Source: Nereocystis luetkeana
Taxonomy: Eukaryota; Sar; Phaeophyceae; Laminariales; Laminariaceae
Length of the DNA stretch: 64,000 nucleotides
Direction of reading: 5' to 3'
Assembly (NCBI GenBank): GCA_031213475.1
Contig: JARUPZ010000020.1
Span: 8,793,562 to 8,857,561 of the forward strand
The translations under genes and the position numbers were made by a program. Position 1 is the stretch's first letter, and each line of letters begins with the position of its first letter. The notes under the pieces are model-generated. The model searched no databases, was not told the DNA's origin, and saw nothing but the letters and a program-made list of their open reading frames with translations. Positions 43,099-57,500 of the stretch are shown here, piece after piece.

Positions 43099-46000
43099 CT
43101 GCAGGGGGTTTGTAGTTTTCGGACGCGGTGGGGACGTAGGGGAGGCGGGGAAGGGGGGGGGGGGGGGGGTGAGGGATACAGAGTGGAGAGTGGGGGGATT
43201 GTCAATAAAAATAAAAACGAGTTCGGCCCTCTGTCACGCGAAGCAGCCTGGGCTATGGAAGGACCGCGGAAAAGGGATAAGAGCGGACATAGTTTGCGAG
43301 GGGGCCCAACTGAGCCGGTCAGCCGCAGCCAAACCCCGCGGGTCGGGGGCTTGCACCCGCCGCCTGCAACTGCTCTTCACATCGAATCAACCAAGGCGAC
43401 CTGTTATTTGATGGTGATCATGATGGCGATAGGCGACCTGTTATTTGATGGTGATCATGATGGCGATATGGTCATATAATAAAATAGTCCATCTCCCTGG
43501 AATCTACCCCCGGCACGCCTGCCAAAAATGACGGGAGGGGGGGGGGGGGGCGGGGGGGTACTCATTGTCATGCATGGCCGAGGTCATATGATTATAGAAC
43601 CTCGTGTTCCTACAATGACGGGACAGAGCACGTCGTGTTTTCACCCACTAGGCAAGCATCGCCTGCACCAAGCGACAAGGTTCGTCAGGGGTCCGGCGAG
43701 TCATACGAAGGGCGGGCTACAGTAGCTGTATGCATCCTATTTAGAAATAGGACCAAATCTTAATAGTAAAAATACGGAAATATATAGGTTTTTGTGTGTA
43801 CCATAGGTCCTATTAACTATGGCCCCCCGCAATACCAATGACCGCTTGTGGGGAGGGCTTCTGCACCTTTGCACGTACTTTCCTTGCCATGTAATAACGG
43901 ATGACAAGAGTCGAATGAATTGAGGTGGGGGTACAAAGAAGTGCGCAGACATTTTGGGGACAACTTCCTTGGATTTAGCGCGGATGTTATTCAATCGCAC
44001 TGCAGGGGGCGTGATGACATTACTGTTGTCTACTGTAGTGTCTACCGATACTCGTGGTAAAAAAACGCCTCTGTACCTCACCCAAAAATGCATTGAAAAA
44101 AAAAACTTGTAGTGGTCCCTCCATAGTGCCGGCTGAGCAGTGCTGGCTGTCCGCTAGGTATAGCGCCTGTGGGATCGCTTGTTACAGATTAGATTAACCG
44201 GTGTGGTAGCGTGCGGAGTCATTAGTGCCGGTTGCCGCTACGTATAGTGCAGGTATTATTGGCTGGCGCGTATCATACCGGCACTATAGACAGAGAGACC
44301 GGCACTACTGTACCGATTTACCGCATACCACACTAGGGTGGTAGGATAACACACCCCCTGGGATGAAGTTCCGAGCCGATTTTCTCCGGAAAAAGGGAGG
44401 CGTAAAAGACGAAAAAGATGGCGGCTTTCGGTATACCTGGTAGTGTTTATGGTAAGGCACCCAAGAGGCAGTTACATTGTACTCCCATTGCTGTCTCTGG
44501 AAGTGGCTATACCGGTTATATTAATTAACTCATTGAAGCTGTCATCCATATGCAAGTCAGGCTCACAAGCGGTTCTTGGCAGGATGCAGCTCACCTTTCA
44601 TGCGACTCGCCAGACACCTCACGGCGCTTCGCGCTTGGTGTAAGCAATGTTTGCCTGGTAGGTGAAAACCCCGACATGCTCCGTCCCGGCATTGTAGGGA
44701 TGCGAGGGTCTATGGTCATACGACTACGGCCATGCATGAGATCGAGTACATCTCTCCTATCGAATACATCTCTCCCCCCCCCCGACGTGCTCCGTTCCGG
44801 CATTGTAGGGATACGAGGGTTCATGGTCATACGACTACGGCTATGCATGACAATAAGGGTACCGTTTTTTTTTGCGGTCATCACCACTGGCGGTTGCGCT
44901 AGATCATTAGGACAGATGCCTTCCGAAAACGTGTCATTCGATATTGACACCTGCTTCGATACGGAGTTATCGAGCTCCTAAAATTGATCCGGGGGGGAGG
45001 GGGGGGCAGTGTTTACTCGCCTTATGACGGTACGTGGTGAGATACTTTCATGGACCTACTCGGCATTAAAGACTCTCCCTATGGTGGAGAAAATCAGCTA
45101 TACTATCAGTGATAGCCGGGAAGTCTTAAAAAAATATATACCACGCGTCCGGCAGGGGTCGGATTACGTCTCCCGACCCCAGAACATCGTCATCATCATC
45201 CTCGTCATCATCCTCGTCATCATCATCATCATCCTCGTCATCATCATCATCATCATCATCATCATCAACATCATCATCATCAACATCATCAACATCATCA
45301 TCCTCGTCATCATCATCAACAACATCAACATCATCATCCTCATCATCACCATAATCATCATCATCATCAACATCATCATCATCCTCATCATCATCATCAT
45401 CATCCTCATCATCATCCTTATCATCAACATCAAGATCATCCTCATCATCATCATCATGGTGCTACCGCAGGGGGGATGGTGCATGGGTCATCACCTGAGT
45501 CGTACAGGGGGCGCGGGAAGCGTGCTCGGTCCGGCCGCACTGCAAGCGCAGCAAGGCCTCTAGACACAAGAAGTCGCAGCTCGCCACCACAAAAACGTCG
45601 TGCTCTTCGTCTCGCAGGATCTCAAGCGTTTGCTGTAGTACGCGGTCCAGTCAGATTATAAAAAAAGGGATAGGGGAGCAGGCACGAGTGCCAGGTGTGT
45701 GCGGGGATAGGGGATAGGGGGGGGGGGGGGCGATGGGTCAGCTGAACGTGGTGCAGTGAGGCAAGAAACACACATGGAAAAGGAGACAAGGCAGACAGGG
45801 CGGCGGGGGAGGGGGAGGAGGAGGAAGGGGGAGGGAGACGAGGAGGGGGTGGTCATACATGGTCATCCATGCCATGCATGGCCGTAGTCGTATGGCACAC
45901 GGGGGAGGAGAAAACATGAAGGGATGGGGGTAGGGGGGTGGGGGGGGGGTGCTCATTTGTTGCCTGTTTTAGTCATTTGAGGGGGGGGAGGCGGGGGGGT

Positions 46001-46455
46001 CTGCGTATTGGCGTCCACTACCATGGGGCAAGAGTTCCTGGGACGACGAGTCGGTTTTCAGACCACTACTGTTGACCTTTTCTCCACGTTGCAGCGACTG
46101 TCGGACGACCAAGGCTAGTAGAGGGTTGGTGGTAGTTGTTATGGCGGTAGGGGTGGAGATGATCGTGGTGGTGGTGGTGGTGGTGGTGGTGGTATTAGTG
46201 GTGTTAGAGAAGATAATAGGTGATGGTGATGGTGGTGGTAGTGGGGATTGTATACCCTGTTCATGTTTCTTTCAGAAAGCTAGCGGTTGGCCAAACGCTC
46301 TGATTAACAATAGCGTGAACGCAACATGAGTCGCGGCGGGGGGTCGTATCTCCGCCTCGTTTTGTCTGCCATGCTACGTATCGTAGAACAGGATGATTAA
46401 AAAGGCAACGCTGTCTGTTTTAGCATCGACTAGCCGTCAATTCCGCAGACGGGCG

Positions 46456-46489
<34 letters not shown>

Positions 46490-48554
46490 ACTCGATAGGA
46501 GAGATGTACTCGATCTCATGCATGGCCGTAGTCGTATGATCATAGACCCTCGCATCCCTACAATGCCGGGACGGAGCATGTCGGGTTTTCACCGACCACG
46601 CAGAGGGAGGGGTTTTCGATATCAAGTATGGCCATGGTCGTATGAGGGGAGGGGCGGGGAGGGGGGGAGGGTGAGTTAACGTGGCATCGCCGCGGACAGT
46701 ACGCATCACAAACCAACCTTTCCCCACGTCCACCTACGTGGCCTTACCTGCGCGACAGCTCCAGTTGCTTCGGCAGCTCGGATCCAGCGATAGGCAACGG
46801 ACGTCTTGAAGCGACTTCTGACGGACTGCAGCCCGCACTGCGTCCGGGAGAACTCTTGCCTCAATCTTTACCACCCATGAACAAGGGGATAGGGGACGAG
46901 GTAACGGGAATAAACGGGTGAAACAAGGGGATAGGGAACGGGGTAACAAAAGAAGCGGGTGAAACAAAGGGATAGTGGATGGGGTAACGGAATAAGCGGG
47001 TGGCACAAGGGGATAGGGGACGGGGTAACGGAATAAGCGGGTGACACAAGGGGATAGGGGACGGGGTAACGAAAGAAGCGGGTGGGCCCGTCCCGTGAGG
47101 CCCGAGGAGAAGCGACAAATGGGACGGGCCGGGGCGAGGGGGTATCACTGACAAGCTCGCACACCTCGGGCAGATCATCACTTTCCCCCTGATAATCGAG
47201 ATTTTTCCCGGAAAATTGTATGCGCGATTTTGTGTGATCTGCATGATCTAGCTCATGTTGCCGGGTGGGACCTGCGCAATTTGTATGATGCCGCGGTAGC
47301 TCACGTTTCCTAGGTTGGATCTGCCCTAAAAGGCAGATCATGAACAACTTCTCGAAAGTATGGCGGGTGATGATCTACAGTAGACAAATAGATCATGATC
47401 TGTCAACCCAAGGGAGGCGGGGCACGGGGCACGGGAGGGGGCGGGGGGGGGGGGGGTCCCGCTGTGTGGAACAAAAGCAAAAAACAAACACTACTCCAAC
47501 GGAACTGGGCGAGGGGAGGGAGGGAAGGAGGAGGGGTCGCTTACAAGCTTGATTGTTCACAACACTTTTATGGAGGGAGGGGTGTTTGTGTGTGTGGAGC
47601 ACGATCGTGGTGAAGGGGGGGGGGGGTGTTGCTCCTATTATGTAGACTATAAAACCAATAAACATTTTCGAATATTAAACTAGAGCTACGTCAAGCGTTC
47701 AACATCAGACAAAAAACACTACCATGTGGTCAATTGTACATGGAGGTGTGAAGGCGTGCAGAAGGAGGGGGGAGGGGACAATACTTGCACAACAAAAACG
47801 TCGATTAACGGCCATGACTTCCAACGGAGGGCAGAAGACATACCAAGTACCACCTGTCGGACAGATAGATCGGTACAGATCACATACCACACATTTTCAC
47901 GGATCTGCATCATTTCTCGATGTTGAAAAAAATAGCAGGGACGATCTAAAGGATCTGACTGATCTGTGCACGAACCGCGCAGCAGTGATCTGCAGGAGTT
48001 GGTATTCCCCGCCACAGAGCTGGCGACGACCAGTACCGTGCGTGAAGGCGCACAAAACAAACTATGCGCGTGCCGAGGTTGTGAGCACATCGTGCTCTCA
48101 TCCGGTACCACAACCGGTGTGATCTGTACGCGTTCCCACGTGATATGCACGATCTGTAGGTGAAACACGTGTCCCAACCCACTTATCTTTACGATCTAGC
48201 TATTTCAAGAATAAAAAACAAATGCGTCGCTGGTTTTTCCCCCCGCCAACTCGGTGGGTGAATCAAGCGCGACAGACGCCACCATTGCGAGTCGGCAGCA
48301 AACGTGCGCTGCGAGTAGACCATGCAGGCCATGCGGCGCCCGTCAGCCGGCATGATTCACATCAGATCATCACGGTCATACAGATATGTCTCGTGAGAGG
48401 GATATTATGAGATTTTCCTGCAAACTTCTAGATCCCACGCGGCAACAAAATATGCAGTAGATTACGAAGCATAATATACAGACGAATCATAATACAGAGT
48501 CAGAGATATAGACATATACATAATATATGTACTGTATATGTATATATAATATTA

Positions 48555-48586
<32 letters not shown>

Positions 48587-51500
48587 CTGCCAGTAAAGAT
48601 TTAGACGTCGTGAAACGTGAAAAGGGGATCCGGAATCTGATACAGTCTGATGTGATCGTGGAAACGGGAACCTGACATCCTCTGCGTTCTTCGCCATGCA
48701 TACTGGTGGGTTTCCGCTGCTTTATAAGGCGTTTTTAGGTAATCAAATCTAAAGTACTGGCGACCCTGACACCTCCCTCAGCCAGTACATGCTGGACCAG
48801 TGCCCAGCCCTATTCAAAAATGGGGGCCTGGCATCCGATTTGAATATAATCCGATGTGTCCGACGTGCCGATATTTGTTCAGATCAAGGTCGGGACAATC
48901 TGTATCCCTGGACAGGTTTGCCTACTAAGCAGGTACTCGTTGGTGCTCACTTGCGTTGTTTGAGTAAGAGATAAAAGAAGAGCAGCCGTATTCCATTCGT
49001 GCACGGGGAGACTGAGGGCAAGGCTCGTGCCCCGCTGGGAAAATCCCCAGGTTTTCCATCTAAGATATGCCTCCCAAGTACTACAAATACAATCCCACCA
49101 CCCGAACCCAGGTCATTACCGGTATTTTCAGTCTCATTCAAAAGCAGTACAATAGCAACACATGTGTACCACTACGAGCAGTCCAGCCCAGCCGTCTGTA
49201 TGTCAGCTATCACCTTGTCGGCACCGCGTATATCTCGAACGAGCAAAAGTTTCCGCAGTCTCTCTCCTCCTCCTCGTTCGCGTACGGCCGTCTCTTGTTC
49301 GCGGGCGACCGCAGCGTCACGCCCGCCCACTCCACCGTCACTTCCCCCCCTCCCACCACGGCGCGGGACGACACGCCGTCTGGGGAAGAGTGCAGAGGCT
49401 TGGTGGACAGCGAGGGGGATATGGGCACGTCTCCCTCTCCCACGACATTCAACTACGTATAATTATAAGGAGTTTCACGGAAAGGGAGTGAGGGGGGGGG
49501 GGGGGGGGGGGGAGGGGGGACAGGAGTGGGAGGGGGCGGACAGAGAGGGGAAAAAAACAAATAAGTAGGGCTCTACATGAATCATGACCCGATCTGCTTC
49601 GCGGGACAGCTTTTTTTTTTGTTTTCTCACGGGTCGGGTCGGGTTGGGTCGGGTCGGGTCGGGAGAGCATTCATATTATCACGGGTCGGGTCGGGTCGGG
49701 TCGGGTCGGGTCGGGTCGGGTTGCCCTTACCGGACCAGACTCGACCCGACCGTGACCCGCGAGGTTTCAACCCGACCCGTGAACAAGTAAAAAAATAATA
49801 CCTGGTATACTGTCGTCGATCTCGCTATTACGAAGGGGCATATTAAATAGGACCTACGGTACACATAAAAACCTATATATTTCGCTATTTTTACTAACAA
49901 TATTTTGTCCTATTTACTATGGCCCCCCGCAATAGGAAAACTCGCGCCGGCAGATACTTGAAACTGTCGTCAACTATTGTGCGTTGGTTGGGGAAAAAAA
50001 AAACGAAGTCGAACACGATGCCTAAGCAGTATGGTCACACAACGATTCACAACATTATATCGTTGTGGGAGAGAGGTGGGCGGGGCGAGGGGAGGAGAGG
50101 GGGTGGAGCTAGACAGAGAGAAAGCGATAAAGAGTACGGTGCAGGACGCCTATAAATACAATTAATAAGTAGCAGGCAATGCTCCAAGGCTGGGATTCTT
50201 ATTCAAGAAGGGGTGCGTTCTACACTACCCCCAGTTAGACGAGCCTCGAATTTCTTATTTTCCTGTCAACCTCAGCCTGCGTTTTTTAATGATCGTTTCT
50301 TATGAGGGAGGTGTCCCGCACCGTACAACGAGAAATCGTTGGCAGACGAAGGGGGGGGGGGAGGGGGGGGGAGGGGGGGGTGATGGGGGAGGGGGAGAAG
50401 GGGATAGAGACAGAAAGACGGGGACAACAACGAGTCGCTCCCGGTAGGGGTTAGGGAGGCGGAGGGTAGAGAGAGGGAGAGAGAAAAACTTTCCTTCTTT
50501 TTGTTTTTACAACGACGCGTGCGCCCTGCAAGAAATTTTCCGCGGAGTTTGCCCAGCTCTGCACCAGGGTGACTCGGAGCAAACGATGACGATCCTTTTT
50601 TTTTGTTTGTTTCTCGAACCACCCCCCAGGCGGGAGCATCCATTTTTTTTTTTCTTTTCTTTTTTTCCCAAAACGGCCTCCAAACTGACGACAACACATC
50701 TTCCTATGAATATCCCTTTTCGCTCCGCCCCAATGAAACCCGCTATGACTAGTATCCGTTCGGAAGTAGAGTCATACTACCGTAGTTATACTGTATCCAA
50801 AAATGCTGGCATGGCATTCGGCATGATCGATACTAGGTAGCGAAAAAAAGTTGCATTTTGTATGCTTGGCATCTGTTGGCACTAAAAATGCGTACGAGTA
50901 GCGTAACTTTTTATTTTTTTTATCCTCCGGCGGATTGGTAAAATGAAAGCTTGAGCGTAACTCGATTTTTTCTAGGAGCCTGTCAGGCGTAACTGGGGGG
51001 TATTCTAAGAAAGGTTTAAACGTTAAAACGCGCACGATACAGAAGAAGCCGCTCTGGGCAGAAATGGAACGACCTTTTGGTCTCCAATAACGGTCCTTAC
51101 ATTTCCTCCTTTCAGCGCGGCAAAAACAAGAGCAAAAACCGGAAAGAAGAGGGAGAAAGAGCATGAAAATAGGCAAATACAGTAGACACAAAACAATGCC
51201 CCTATGAACAAGGCCCTCCGCTCGTCGTCTAAGTGGCAAGCGGCAAGCGTCGAGAGAGACTCTCCCCTAACCCCCCCCCCCCCCAACTCGCCTTCAACAA
51301 GTGCTCCTGGTCCTCCGCCCTCTGCCCCAGGCGCATACCGACGCCGACAAAGTACGTTGTCCCCCCCCCCGCTCCCGTCCCCCCTCCCTGCTTGTCCGGT
51401 CGGACCACCACCGACACGGCACCACCGCCGCTAAGCGTCGAGCAATGGGGTTGGCCTGTTCCATCCGGCGGTGCGCTGATTATGCACGAGATTTCGCCGT

Positions 51501-54500
51501 TCGACATGTAGGCGTAACCGTCTCCCTAGGGTGGGTGGGTGGGTCGGTTGGGGGAGGGGGGGGAGGGGGGGGGGGTTGGAGGGTTCACTCGATGCCATGG
51601 ATGGCCCTACTGTAGCTGCATGCATAACCACAGACCCTCGCATCCCTGTATGCAGTGCCGGGACGAAGCTTTCCGTCGGGTTTTCACCGACCAGGCAGCA
51701 GACACTGCTTGCGCCATCGCCGCCTGCGTGTGTGATTTGGGGGGGGGGGGGGGCGATACAAAAAAAATGCTGCCCTAGTTTCAACGCAAGGGAGGTCGTG
51801 CGGCACAAGCCGCAACAATGGTTGGCAACACCAAAAGTTGCCAACCATTTTCAGTCGCTCGCTATCTAAAATGGTTGAATGCACCAAAAGTTACCGACCT
51901 TTTTTGTCGGTCGCTACCTAAAATGGTTGATTACACTAAAGTCACCAACCATTGTTTCGTTCGCTATGTTCGGCGTCGCACTGGAGTTTGAGCGAGGGGC
52001 ATCATCAACCATGTGATTGCGTCCATCTGATACCGTAGCATCGCGCATCCCTTCTGATTGAAGGGTGTAAATAAGCGCACCTCTTTGTGGGGGTACAGGT
52101 CGGGGCAGGTGTCGTCGCACACGAACAGCTCCATTTCCCCCCGGCACGATTCGATTGACACCTGATCACCCCCCCCGGCGGCGGCGGCGGTGATGTAGGA
52201 AGGCCAGGACACAGGCCGGCGGCATATAGGCAGGGTGCAACCAGAGAGAAGAGATGAGAAAGGGCGGCCTGGTAGTACGGGGGACTATATCAAATAGGAC
52301 CTACGGTACACACAAAAACCTACATATTTCGCTATTTTTACTATTACGGGGGACCATAGTTAATAGGACCAAATATTGCTCGTAAAAACGGTTAAATATA
52401 TAGGTTTTTATGTGTACCATAGGTCCTATTAACTATGGTCCCCCGTAATAACACTATGTGGTCCTATATACTATGCTCCCCCGTAATAGTACAGTAGGTG
52501 ACTGGGTAGGTGTGGTGGCTGGGTGGGTGGGTTGGTGGGCTGGATGGGTGTTATCATATCACACTTATGAAAATATATTTGGGGCACAAAGCGGTGTCAT
52601 TGAGGTGTTGCACGAAACTAATAGGAGACAGGGGGCGTAGCAGGAAGATCAGGGGATATTTTTTTGTTGCCTCATAAGGCAGAAACCCACCGAGATCGTG
52701 GAGGGTGCACACGAAACGTAAAATATTATAAGGAGTCCTAGCAACAACGAGACACCATCGGTGGCTAGACTTTTTTCATTCTTCTATTAAATCCTCGGGC
52801 GAATGGGTGAAAACAACGCTCAAGCTGCTGGGCAGAATGGACCCACAAAACAAGGCAGCGCAGGACAACCAGGACACAAAATAAAGAATGCCGGTGGCTA
52901 GGTGACCACCGAAGCAGTACGGCGCCAAGCGCAGGAGGGCCATGACACGGGGAGGTCGCATAGGCGAGGAAGACCAAACAGCAAACCATAAATGACCCTT
53001 CTGCAGAAATAAGGGAAATAGCCCAAAGGCAGAGCTATGCCTCTACAGTGCGGTATGCTTCTACAGTGCTGCGTGCCGCTACAGTACGGTACTCTTCTAC
53101 AGCGCGATGTGCCTCTCCAGCGTGGTATGCCTCTACACCGCGGTATGCCTGCGGTAGGGGTGCTTTTGAGTCCATTATTTCATTATTTCCTGATCATCAC
53201 TCTAGGCGGGCACATAGTACGGGGGGCCATAGTAAATAGGACCAAATATCGTCAGTGAAAATGGGTAAATAAACGGGTTTTTGTGTGTACCGTAGGTCCT
53301 ATTTACTCATAGGTCCCCCGTAATAGATAGTACGAGTAACCGATGTTGCTTTTTCATTTTTCACGATTTGCCGCTAGAGATTAATCAGAGATCACGAATA
53401 CCTGGCCCAGCGAGCGACCGCTGCTGTCCAGCTGCAAGCAAGAGCCCTGTCTATTCGCGTGTTCTACCAGTCTGCCAGCACTGTTCCGTGCGGTATACAC
53501 TTGGTACTCCCACAAGCGCGATCAGCCAAACCCTGCGATCGCGGGGGGCCATAGTAAATAGAACCTACGGTACACACAAAAATCTACCAGTACGTATTTC
53601 CCTATTTTTACGAACACTATTTGGTCCTATTTACTATGGTCCCCGGTAACAGCTGATGCTGTCGAAGTGAGCTACGCACTGCTGGTACGTACGTACCCAG
53701 CCAAATAATATGAACCATACCGCCTAATTCTCTCTACGACAACAAACGGCAGATTATTATCATATCGCTTCCCGATCTCTAATACCGGTACTCTCCAACT
53801 GGAGATTTACATTTCCGGCCAGAGCGCTATGCCGAGCCAATGAGATTGTTACTCCGACTTTCTTTTCGGGGTGGGAGGTATACACTTATTAGTAGCTCCT
53901 CATGTGAGTAGCCTCAGAAAAAATAGGCACCCCTCCCCCCCCCTACCGCCTGGTGCAAGCGATGCCTGCCTGGTCGGTGGAAACCCGACGTGCTCCGTCC
54001 CGGCACTGTTGGGACGGGAGGGTCTATTGTCATACGAATACGGCCATGAATGAGATCGAGTACACCCCCCCCTCCCGCATGGCAGGGGATAAGATCAGCA
54101 AAGCGGTTCTATGCCATATATGCAAACGACGTAATGAGCGCCCAAATGTTGGAGGTGTCTCTAATAGGAGTAGGAGCGGTACTCCGTCTCGAAAGGGATG
54201 CGTGGTCAATGGTCGAAATGACTAAGGCCAGCAGCAAATGAGTACCCTCCCCCCCCCCCCCCCCCCCCCGCCTCCCTCCCGCATGGATAAGGAACGCAAC
54301 CAGACACAGCCACGGTTCAGAAAACTGAGGGCGTGTATACGAGTAGCAGCGGTCCATCAAGAGTGCTGGTGTAGCAGTGCCGGGTGCCCGGTATAGCGAT
54401 TGTGGGAGTGTCTGGCGCAGATGGGATTAACCACCGTGGCAGTGTGCGGAGTAGTTATTGCCGGTTGCTGCCCCCTAATAGTGCAGGTATTGTTGGCTGG

Positions 54501-57500
54501 CGCATGCATGCCGGCACTATAGAGGGGCCCCTGCTGTATACCTGACATGACACACCACCCGACAGTCAATGCCACACGTCAATGCCACACAAGCGACGAA
54601 GCTCCTGCCGCGTCCGACCACGGCTCTCGCGCGCGGCCTCGGCAGCCCTCACCTGAAAGTCCTCGTCGCCCTCTGTGCAAATCTCGTAAACCTTCGTCCC
54701 CGCATAGGGCAGCCGGTTGGACGATGTCACGACCACCCCGTCCGGCAGATCGTCGCCGCTAAGGCAAGGCAAGACCTGTCGCGAAGGAAGAGAGGCCCGT
54801 CGTTCGAAATAAAAAGCAAGCAAGCAAGAAAGCAAGAAAGAAAGAAAGCAGACAGCCAAGGTCTGCCAAGGAGAGTCCGCCATCAAGAGAGCTCCATCGA
54901 TGACGCAAAAGCAAGCCAGCCAGCAAGGAAACAGGCAGGCAAGGCCTGCCATGAAAGAGGCCCGTCGACTGACAATGAAAGCGCACAATCAAGCAAGCCC
55001 TGTCACCAAGAGGGGCATCAATGATAACAAAAGGTGAGCAGCGCGAGGCAAGGCCTGCCACACAAGAGGTCCATCGACCAAAGCAGGCAGAAGGCCTACA
55101 GTGTAGCGTTGCTGTCATCCGGCATTTGTGCGTGTGTGCGTTCGAAATTGGTTGGAACCCGAGCATAAGTGATACAATGAGTGCTCTCTTCGAAGCGGGC
55201 ATGACTTTTATATGTGAAGAGGACCATCGATCATCACAAAAGCAAGCAGGCAAGACGTGTCACGAAAAGGCCAAAAGACCATCAGAAAAGCACATCGGCA
55301 GTATCTAAGAGGTCTATCGATCACCACAGGACCACGTAAGCGAAGACCTGTCACCAAGGTGAGGAGCTGCCCCCGCCAGTTGGGAAAAAAAATTGGGACC
55401 AAACGCACCCCCTCTCTACCGAACCATGCCTCCAAAACTCAGCAAGCTCGAACTTCAGCGAGCATCAACTTCAACAAGCGCCGTTTTCAACAAGTATCAG
55501 CTTCGACCATGACAAAATTCAACGAGCATCAACTCCAACTTCAACAAGCTTTCAACTTCAACCCTAACCAACTTCGACAAGCATTAACTCTATCAGGCGT
55601 ACCTTCAACAAGCATCGACTTCAACAACTTCGGGGCTTGACGAACCCCGGAGAGTATTATTGGCGGGAGGGCGTCTTGAGCTACTCAGTCAGCTCCTTGT
55701 GTTCGTTCACAAAGGCCAACAGCGATGACCGAGTAGCCCAGTGGGTATTCTTTCTAAACGATGACTTGAGTAGCTCAGGGATTTTCTCCTTAATAAACGG
55801 GCGAAATCAGCTTCAACAGGCATCATCTTCAACAAGCACCGAGCGCTACTGTACATTCAACAGGCCTCATCTCCAACAAAGCGCCGATATCAACAAGCGC
55901 AAAACGACTTCAGTAACCAACAACTTCAATAAGCGCCAGTCACCACCAACAGGTTCAACCAGCACCAACTTCAACAAGCACCAATCACCACCAACATGTT
56001 CAACAAGCATCACCGTATTCACCAAGCACCAAACTTCAACAAGCACCAACATATTCAACAGGCACCAAACACCACCAACATGTTCAACAGGCACCACCAT
56101 ATTCACCAAGCACCAAACTCCAACAAGCACCAACATATTCAACAAGCACCAAACTTCAACAAGGTCCGAGGTGGTGCGCGCTCTCACCAATAGCGAACCC
56201 TTAGGGGTGTCGACGGTCGCGGTCAGAAGCATCTGCGGCTCATCGCCCGACCCGGCCACCACCCCGACGTAGTACACGCAGTCCGGGCCTTGCGAGGAGG
56301 GGATGCAATAGCTCGCACCTCCGGTAGTACCAGGCGCGAGCGATATGAAGACCGTGCCGTGGGTGGAGGACACATCGAACTGCACCCACGCACGCACGCA
56401 CGCACGCACGCAAGCACACACGCACGTATAGTAAAGGAAAACAAACGGGGTTTGGACAAGAGGAACGGGGGGGGGGGGGATGAGGGGTGAGGGGGGGGGG
56501 GGGTATGTCAGGTGTGAAGAGAGGGATGTGCAGACCTTGGCCAAGCGTTCGAAACAATGGTTGATACATTCTTGAGTTTTAGCCCTCACGCTACATACCG
56601 AAAAAACGTGCGTCATACTAACTCAAAATAATATGTCCCCGAACAAATGGTTGAAGTTGTGACGGGGCGGTACGTGAGCCCCTCACCTTGAAATACAAAA
56701 ACCCTATCGCCAACCTTAAATACAACCTTATTTACTGTTTACGCTTGAAACAAAAAAACTGCAAGTAGTGCCAGCCTTAAAACCCAACCCGCTCACTCCT
56801 AAAAACACAATTAAACCGCTGTATACCACGTCGAAACTAAACCCAACCCTCTACGATACACAAAAAAAAAAAAAAAACTAATGTCCTAATGCCATCCTTT
56901 ATACCCGCGACCCTTTTGAGCCCTTGAAAAACAGAAACTGCTACCATGTCCTGTAGAGAAAAAGCTGTTCCACACGTCCGACGGAACACACCGATCTCCC
57001 CCTTCCCGATGTAGGCAAATTCCTGGTCTGTGCGATCTTCTGCAGCTCGTACTGCGTATTGCTGGGCGCGAGAAAACCCCGACGAACTGGTGCATCACAA
57101 AAAACTACCGCAAGAAGAGAAAGAGAATAAAAGGGGGGGAGAGGAGTAGCAAAAAAAAACACAAACAACAACCCTAGATCGATCGACACCAGTATCTGGC
57201 ATGCTTGGGGGGGGGCTAAACGCACAGGAAGCGACTCGTATTCATAGCACTACTGTCTGAGGACGTTCGAGTCACCGTCACCACTCCGCCCCCTCTTCGT
57301 GGCGGTAAGCACAACAGCCCGACCGCAACATCCCCTCACCCCCCCCCACACAGCACCCAAAACACGGCCTCCCTCGTGCTCGGTGAAACCGTCGACACGG
57401 ACGATACATAACACACCTCCCCGTCGGCGTTCCCCTCGCTGGGGTAACGGTCGCCCTCCGCGCATCTCCCCTCCGGGCACGACTTGACGTACACCTTGGC

